The position numbers were made by a program, and so were the translations under genes. A model generated the notes under the pieces. It ran no database searches. It worked only from the letters and a program-made list of their open reading frames with translations, and was not told the DNA's origin. This document shows, piece after piece, positions 59,676 through 64,000 of a DNA stretch of 64,000 nucleotides; the stretch's first letter is position 1; every line of letters begins with the position of its first letter. Source of the DNA: Thuidium tamariscinum (lineage: Eukaryota; Streptophyta; Bryopsida; Hypnales; Thuidiaceae); the NCBI GenBank assembly GCA_947034885.2, contig OX344754.2:21470501-21534500 (forward strand). Reading direction: 5' to 3'.

Positions 59676-61647
59676 CTAGCTTACAGACATGGGGGAGGCT
59701 ATGGGAGCTGCAGGGGGGCCCTGCTTGTCTTCTACGGTTCTCCTCCACAAAAGCTCCCGGGCACCATCCTTGTCCACGATCTTAATGACAAAGTTCGGGG
59801 GGGAGACCACAAGTCTGCTCCTCACTTCCTCAATACATTTATCAACCAGCTCCAAGGCCTTGTCCAGTGACATGTTCTTCTCGAAGTATCTGTCCATCAG
59901 TGAAAGCAGAAAGTACGCCCCTGCATCATATTCGATAGGCTCATATCAGCACAAAACAATGAGATTCATCCACAACAACCTCGGAGCTGTCATCTGCCAG
60001 GTATATGGGAGGTCAAAGTCTCCCACACGGAATAATCGCATAAGAAATTCACTCATTGATAAAAGAAAAATTTGATCTCAACAGATTTCTTGTACCCAAA
60101 GATCTCTCCACAACTTTTCATCGATCTCTCCAAACTCACGCTTTATATGTTGAAATGCTCTAACTAAGGCAAATAGTATCCTCCAATGTAGAGGACCATG
60201 TACCAGGATTGTGGATAACTCACCATAGCCCATTCCACCTTTTTCAAGCTTATGCAGGGTAGAGATATAGTCCAAGTAGTACAGTGATGGACCCTGGTCC
60301 TTATCCCACCCAGCCAGCATCATATTGACTTGGTAGGGGTTCTGAAAACACAAGGTATCAAAGAAAGGGTCATGCAGAGCAAATTGAAAGTCAGATAGGC
60401 CTACAGAAGCCCAGACATATCCAGGTTCATCCGCGTAACAAAGTCCATATGGGATATTATTAGTTATCTCCTGGCAATCAAATCCATTAGACAACACTAT
60501 ATGTTCAATATATACAACATGAACAATCAAGAGGTTCTCACAAAAGCAATAGCAAAGTCTCCAGCATCATCATCTTCCACTTTCCAGTTTTGATAAAGAA
60601 GCGAAATTCCTCATTCAATAGACTTCGTTGTTCATTCTTTATATCTCCGAAATCTTTCAGAATACCTAGTCAAACTGCATGTAAGAACACCGCCTAAGTA
60701 TACGAAATTCTCTTTCATTGTGCTTATCAGTATAAGGGTCACCGGTAGTAGCGAATTAGCAAAACAAAGACTTGATCCTTCCTCCGTTACACACTTCAGA
60801 CCTCTTTGAATCTGGAGAGACCTAACTGGCCTTCTTTACATACCTTTCGAAGGGCAGTGGCAAGCTCTCCGCGAGTGAAATTCGCAGCGGCCGACGTTGA
60901 AAGAGGAATCCCATTTCGGTACTGGTACAACAAAATATTCTTCTGGATATACTCCGAAAATTGCACTCTACACACACAATCACCAAACCCTAATGCCATC
61001 AAAAACCAACCTCAATCCCAACCCCGATGGAAGAAGCCCTAAATACAGAATCCCACAAAAGACGGATCAAATCCATAATCATCCAACACTACAACTCTGA
61101 TGCATTCGTCTGTCCACAATACCCCCAAACCCTAATTTTTGAAACGAGAAAACATTTGAGACCGAAATGCGAATTCAAAAACCACCAAACCTAAATCCTA
61201 GAAAACATTGGAGTACCAAGATGGGGAATTCAAGAAAGGGAGGTCGATGCGACACAAACAAACACCAAACCCTAACTCCATCAAAAACCAACAAATCCCA
61301 ACCCCGATGACAAAAGCCCTCGATCCAGAATCCGACATACGACGGATCAAAGCCACAATCATCCAACTCTCCAACTCTAATGCATCCGTCTACCCACAAT
61401 ACCCCACAAACCCTAATTTCTGAAACGAGAAAACATTTGAGTACCGAAATGGGGGATTCAGGAAAGGTAGTTCGGAATTCAAGGCTCACCTGTCGCCGCT
61501 CTCGCCAGTGACGCCCAGCAGCTTGTGCGAGTCGAGGATCATGATCTTGTCCTCGTTGGTCTTCTGCACCACGATGCTCTGCACTTGCGAGGTGTCGGCC
61601 ACCACGAGCGCAAACCCATCGCCCACCAGTCCGAAAATGCACTCCAT
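59676..61647 (-). CDS. PBD1: 20S proteasome subunit beta type-2 (beta4, plant PBD)
   Basis: This is a structural beta subunit of the 20S core particle in cytosol and nucleus. Four exons on the minus strand join in phase: 61647-61490, 60967-60844, 60341-60224 and 59920-59676, giving 214 residues (plant PBD proteins are about 200). The protein opens MECIFGLVGDGFALVVADTS. There is no propeptide and no catalytic Thr1, as is normal for this non-catalytic subunit. Other family words are KTNEDKIMILDSHKLLG, RVQFSEYIQKN, NGIPLSTSAAANFTRGELATALRK, NPYQVNMMLAGWDKDQGPSLYYLDYI, GYGAYFLLSLMDRYF and RLVVSPPNFVIKIVDKDGARE. The tail after RRTVEDKQ is short, Pro/Ala-rich and not conserved. All donors and acceptors are GT-AG. 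Other Met-starting frames in the introns read through splice sites and are not real exons. The gene faces RPAP3 tail to tail. PBD1 is used here as the plant family name; orthology to one Arabidopsis copy is not claimed. Confidence 0.95.
60975..61489 (-). repeat. 282-bp tandem duplication in PBD intron 1 with telo-boxes
   Basis: CACCAAACCC occurs at 60981 and 61263, and GAAACGAGAAAACATTTGAG at 61141 and 61422, so a unit of 281-282 bp is repeated nearly twice within intron 1. Each unit carries two AAACCCTAA words (near 60985, 61132, 61266 and 61408), read as TTAGGGTTT on the gene strand. These telo-box motifs are known in plant housekeeping and translation-gene leaders. Confidence 0.8.
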
Positions 61648-61915
61648 GATCGATCGAGGTTGAAAATTGCTTGCAGTGGACAATCGGCAAAACCCTGCAA
61701 CGGTGCAAATTGAGCAGCAAAGGAACAAATGTCTTCCGAAAACTTACAACAGGAGGCCGGGCTTGCTCTGTCTGTCTTGGGCAAGGACTTACCGTACGTC
61801 CCAAGAAATTCTGGGGTGGCGCCTCAACCTGCCCGACCAACGGAAGGAAAAAATAAACTCGAAGCTACCTCACCAACCGAAGGTCGGACGAAAAATACAA
61901 AAAATACAAAAACTT
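61648..61915 (-). promoter_or_regulatory. Upstream region of the PBD gene
   Basis: This is a GC-richer block ending sharply at about 61915, where AT-rich repeat DNA begins. It probably holds the leader and core promoter. Minus-strand frames reaching through it (221 and 81 codons) overlap exon 1 and are not supported as protein. Confidence 0.45.
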
Positions 61916-61979
61916 GATTTAAATAATTTAATTTTTAAATTAAACAATAATTTAATTTTTTTCTTTTTCTTTTTATAGA

Positions 61980-63060
61980 TTATAAATTTTTTTTCTATGT
62001 ATGAAAACTGAACTGATTCTTTCCATTTTGATTAGTATTTCAAAAATTATAGAGCTTCTTGTTTTGAAGGCAATCATAAAATTTTCTTAGAAAAATAACA
62101 CATTGGATCCATTTTTTCATTCCTAAAGTTCCAAGAGTTTCTTGGAGGATTATTGAAGGTTTTGACATGCACCTATGATTTTAATTTTTGGTTACATTAT
62201 TTTAAAACTTGTTCTGAAGATAGAAAAATTGACTAGCTTTTTGGAATATAAATTTTATTTCAATTAGTACCCAAAAGAAAAAAGTATGCCATAAGAAGCC
62301 CAAAATAGGCAAAGGAGAGTTATACATATATAAATTTTTTTTCTAAAAATGATTTCTTATAAATTATATTTTTGTATATATTGAAAAGCTTAGTTCATTC
62401 CATTTTGATAAGTAATGTGAAAGTTATGGAGGTTTTTGTTTGACAGGAATCTTAGCAAATTCTTGAGAAAATAATATATTAGATCCATTTATGAAATCAA
62501 TTTCAACAATTCAAAAAAAATTTGCTTTCTAGAAAATCTCAATAATAAAAATAGTGTCTTTCACATCCATCTTAGAGTTATTAATAATTTAGATCTTCCT
62601 TCTATCTCCCACTTTGACTTAACAATTATTTTTAAAAAAGAATAAAAACCATAAGTTTAAAAAAAAATCCATCTCAAATTTTCAATTCAATTCTTCAACA
62701 TAAAAAAAATTTAATCTACAATTTGCAAAACAAAACTTTTTAAATTAAGAGGATTCAAGGCCTGTTAATCTAGTTAGGCTTTGAGCAAAAAAAAACAATT
62801 TTCTTTACTTTAAACACATAATTCTCGTAATTGATATGGCAAAAAAATTTGAAATTTCTCCCAAACATTCTCATACTAGTCTAGTGCAAGCCCCTACATT
62901 TGAATATACCCAAAAAATTCTTGAATTTTCTATTGTTTGCATTGAAAATGACAAATTTGAGTGGTTTTGACTTAAAAAATGGCCTCGGAATTGTTGAAGT
63001 TATCTCAATTTTTACAATTTATTTTTGCACAAGATTTAGTTTTCAACTCTCACCAAACAC
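61980..63060 (-). repeat. Decayed TTAA-element-like sequence, reverse orientation
   Basis: Words such as 'attccattttgataagtaatg', 'aaagttatggagg' and 'cataagaagcccaaaataggc' resemble type B segments of 6650-6870, some inverted. No bounded ends were found, so limits are rough. Confidence 0.35.
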
Positions 63061-63346
63061 TACAGAATATTGATGGAAGCTTAGAGAACTACTCATTCTA
63101 ATTCAAACATCATTTCAATTAAGCAAATCACTTGAATTTCAACCCTCTCAATCTCCTTGATGATACTATCTCTTGAGAGAAAGTAATTTCAATTTATGAT
63201 TCATTTGGTAATTGATGTTGGTGACTAAGTCATGACTATAATCAAAGACATACATAGGAGCCCCCTAAACTTAGAATCTAGTAGAAATGAGTAGAAACTA
63301 TCAATAATAGGGCACAACATGCAAGATGGATAAGAAGTCAAATTAA

Positions 63347-64000
63347 CCCCTAAAGGACCAAATTGTGTTTTTTCGCAACATAGCAATTTGGGGCAGCTCC
63401 CTATAGATGAAGTTTTTCTTTTTTTTCTTTGAAGTTTTCATACAACATGTGTCCAAAGAGTAGCTTTGAGGCCCAACAATTTTCATGACTTTTGACTATA
63501 CGGTTAAAAAATTATGACATGATATGTTGTTTCCTTCATTCAGTGGACAATCCAAGCAACAAAAAAAACTTCTTTAAAAATTACTTTTTTAAGAAATTAA
63601 AATTTGAAATCATTCTTTTTAATTTTTATCTAAGTGGAAAGCTTTGAATCATTCCATTTTGATTCATGAGTCAAAAGTTATGAGGATTTTTAATTTGAGG
63701 TAGTTTGCAACTAGTTATAGAATCACTATACTATAAAAAAAAGTTTGAAATTCAATTTAATTCAATTTTTAATATTATTGGAAAAAAATAAAAATATTGG
63801 GTGTATATTGTTTAACACAACATTACAACCATTGGAATTGTCTTCTTTTAACTCTATAAATAAATTGTTAATAATTTAGTATTTTGGCTCATTTTCTACT
63901 TCTTTCTATTTACAATTTTTTTCCTATATGTTGTACAATTCCAAATGATCTGAAAATTTTCCAACATATAGCCAACTTCACTTGAAAAATGAATTTAAAG
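63347..64000 (+). mobile_element. Type A TTAA element, cut by the window end
   Basis: TTAA (63343-63346) precedes CCCCTAAAGGACCAAATTG. The sequence then follows 5215-5880 closely to the end of the window, including 'gttttcatacaacatgtgtc' and 'cctatatgttgtacaatt'. The right end lies outside the window. Confidence 0.75.

Noticed and set aside
61175-61840. 221-codon minus-strand frame over PBD exon 1
   Set aside because: It reads the proteasome exon in a different frame and crosses the tandem intron repeat.
1-64000. CRISPR arrays, bacterial-style operons or phage genes
   Set aside because: Spliced plant genes and plant MITEs throughout; the tandem repeats here lack unique spacers between units.

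Overview
The window is nuclear DNA of a land plant. Three spliced genes with plant-type proteins (a LOB-domain factor, an RPAP3/R2TP co-chaperone and a proteasome beta subunit closest to plant PBD) plus a YVH1/DUSP12-type phosphatase sit in long AT-rich stretches. Intron borders are mostly GT-AG. Miniature transposons of types common in plants (Stowaway-like, CACTA-like) are scattered between genes. I cannot place the lineage more exactly, and no organelle insert or retrotransposon coding region was recognised.

Layout. 1-7040: repeat-rich, with a 73-bp tandem repeat, a 275-bp hairpin MITE and several elements bounded by TTAA and CCCCTAAAGG-like ends. 8405-9751 (minus): two-exon class I LBD transcription factor with a pyrimidine-rich upstream region. 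11-25 kb: AT-rich desert with minisatellites, TTAA-flanked elements and a Stowaway MITE. 25213-28375 (minus): six-exon dual-specificity phosphatase; its first intron has a GC donor that splits the active-site serine codon. 29-53 kb: second desert with at least seven distinct terminal-inverted-repeat elements and two less AT-rich islands (about 40.1-42.1 kb and 43.8-44.5 kb) with no recognisable protein. 53238-59035 (plus): twelve-exon RPAP3 homologue. 59676-61647 (minus): four-exon proteasome beta4 (PBD) gene, convergent with RPAP3. 61.9-64 kb: AT-rich, ending in another TTAA element cut by the window edge.

The genes do not form a functional cluster. RPAP3 and PBD are both protein-homeostasis housekeeping genes, and both carry telo-box-like AAACCCTAA motifs inside tandemly duplicated first introns.

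The most unusual feature is the dispersed group of non-autonomous elements whose ends read TTAA-CCCCTAAAGG...(C)TTTAGGGG-TTAA. They look like piggyBac-type (TTAA target site) miniature elements, but no transposase is present in the window. Exon coordinates were derived by hand from splice signals, reading phase and family similarity; transcription has not been tested.
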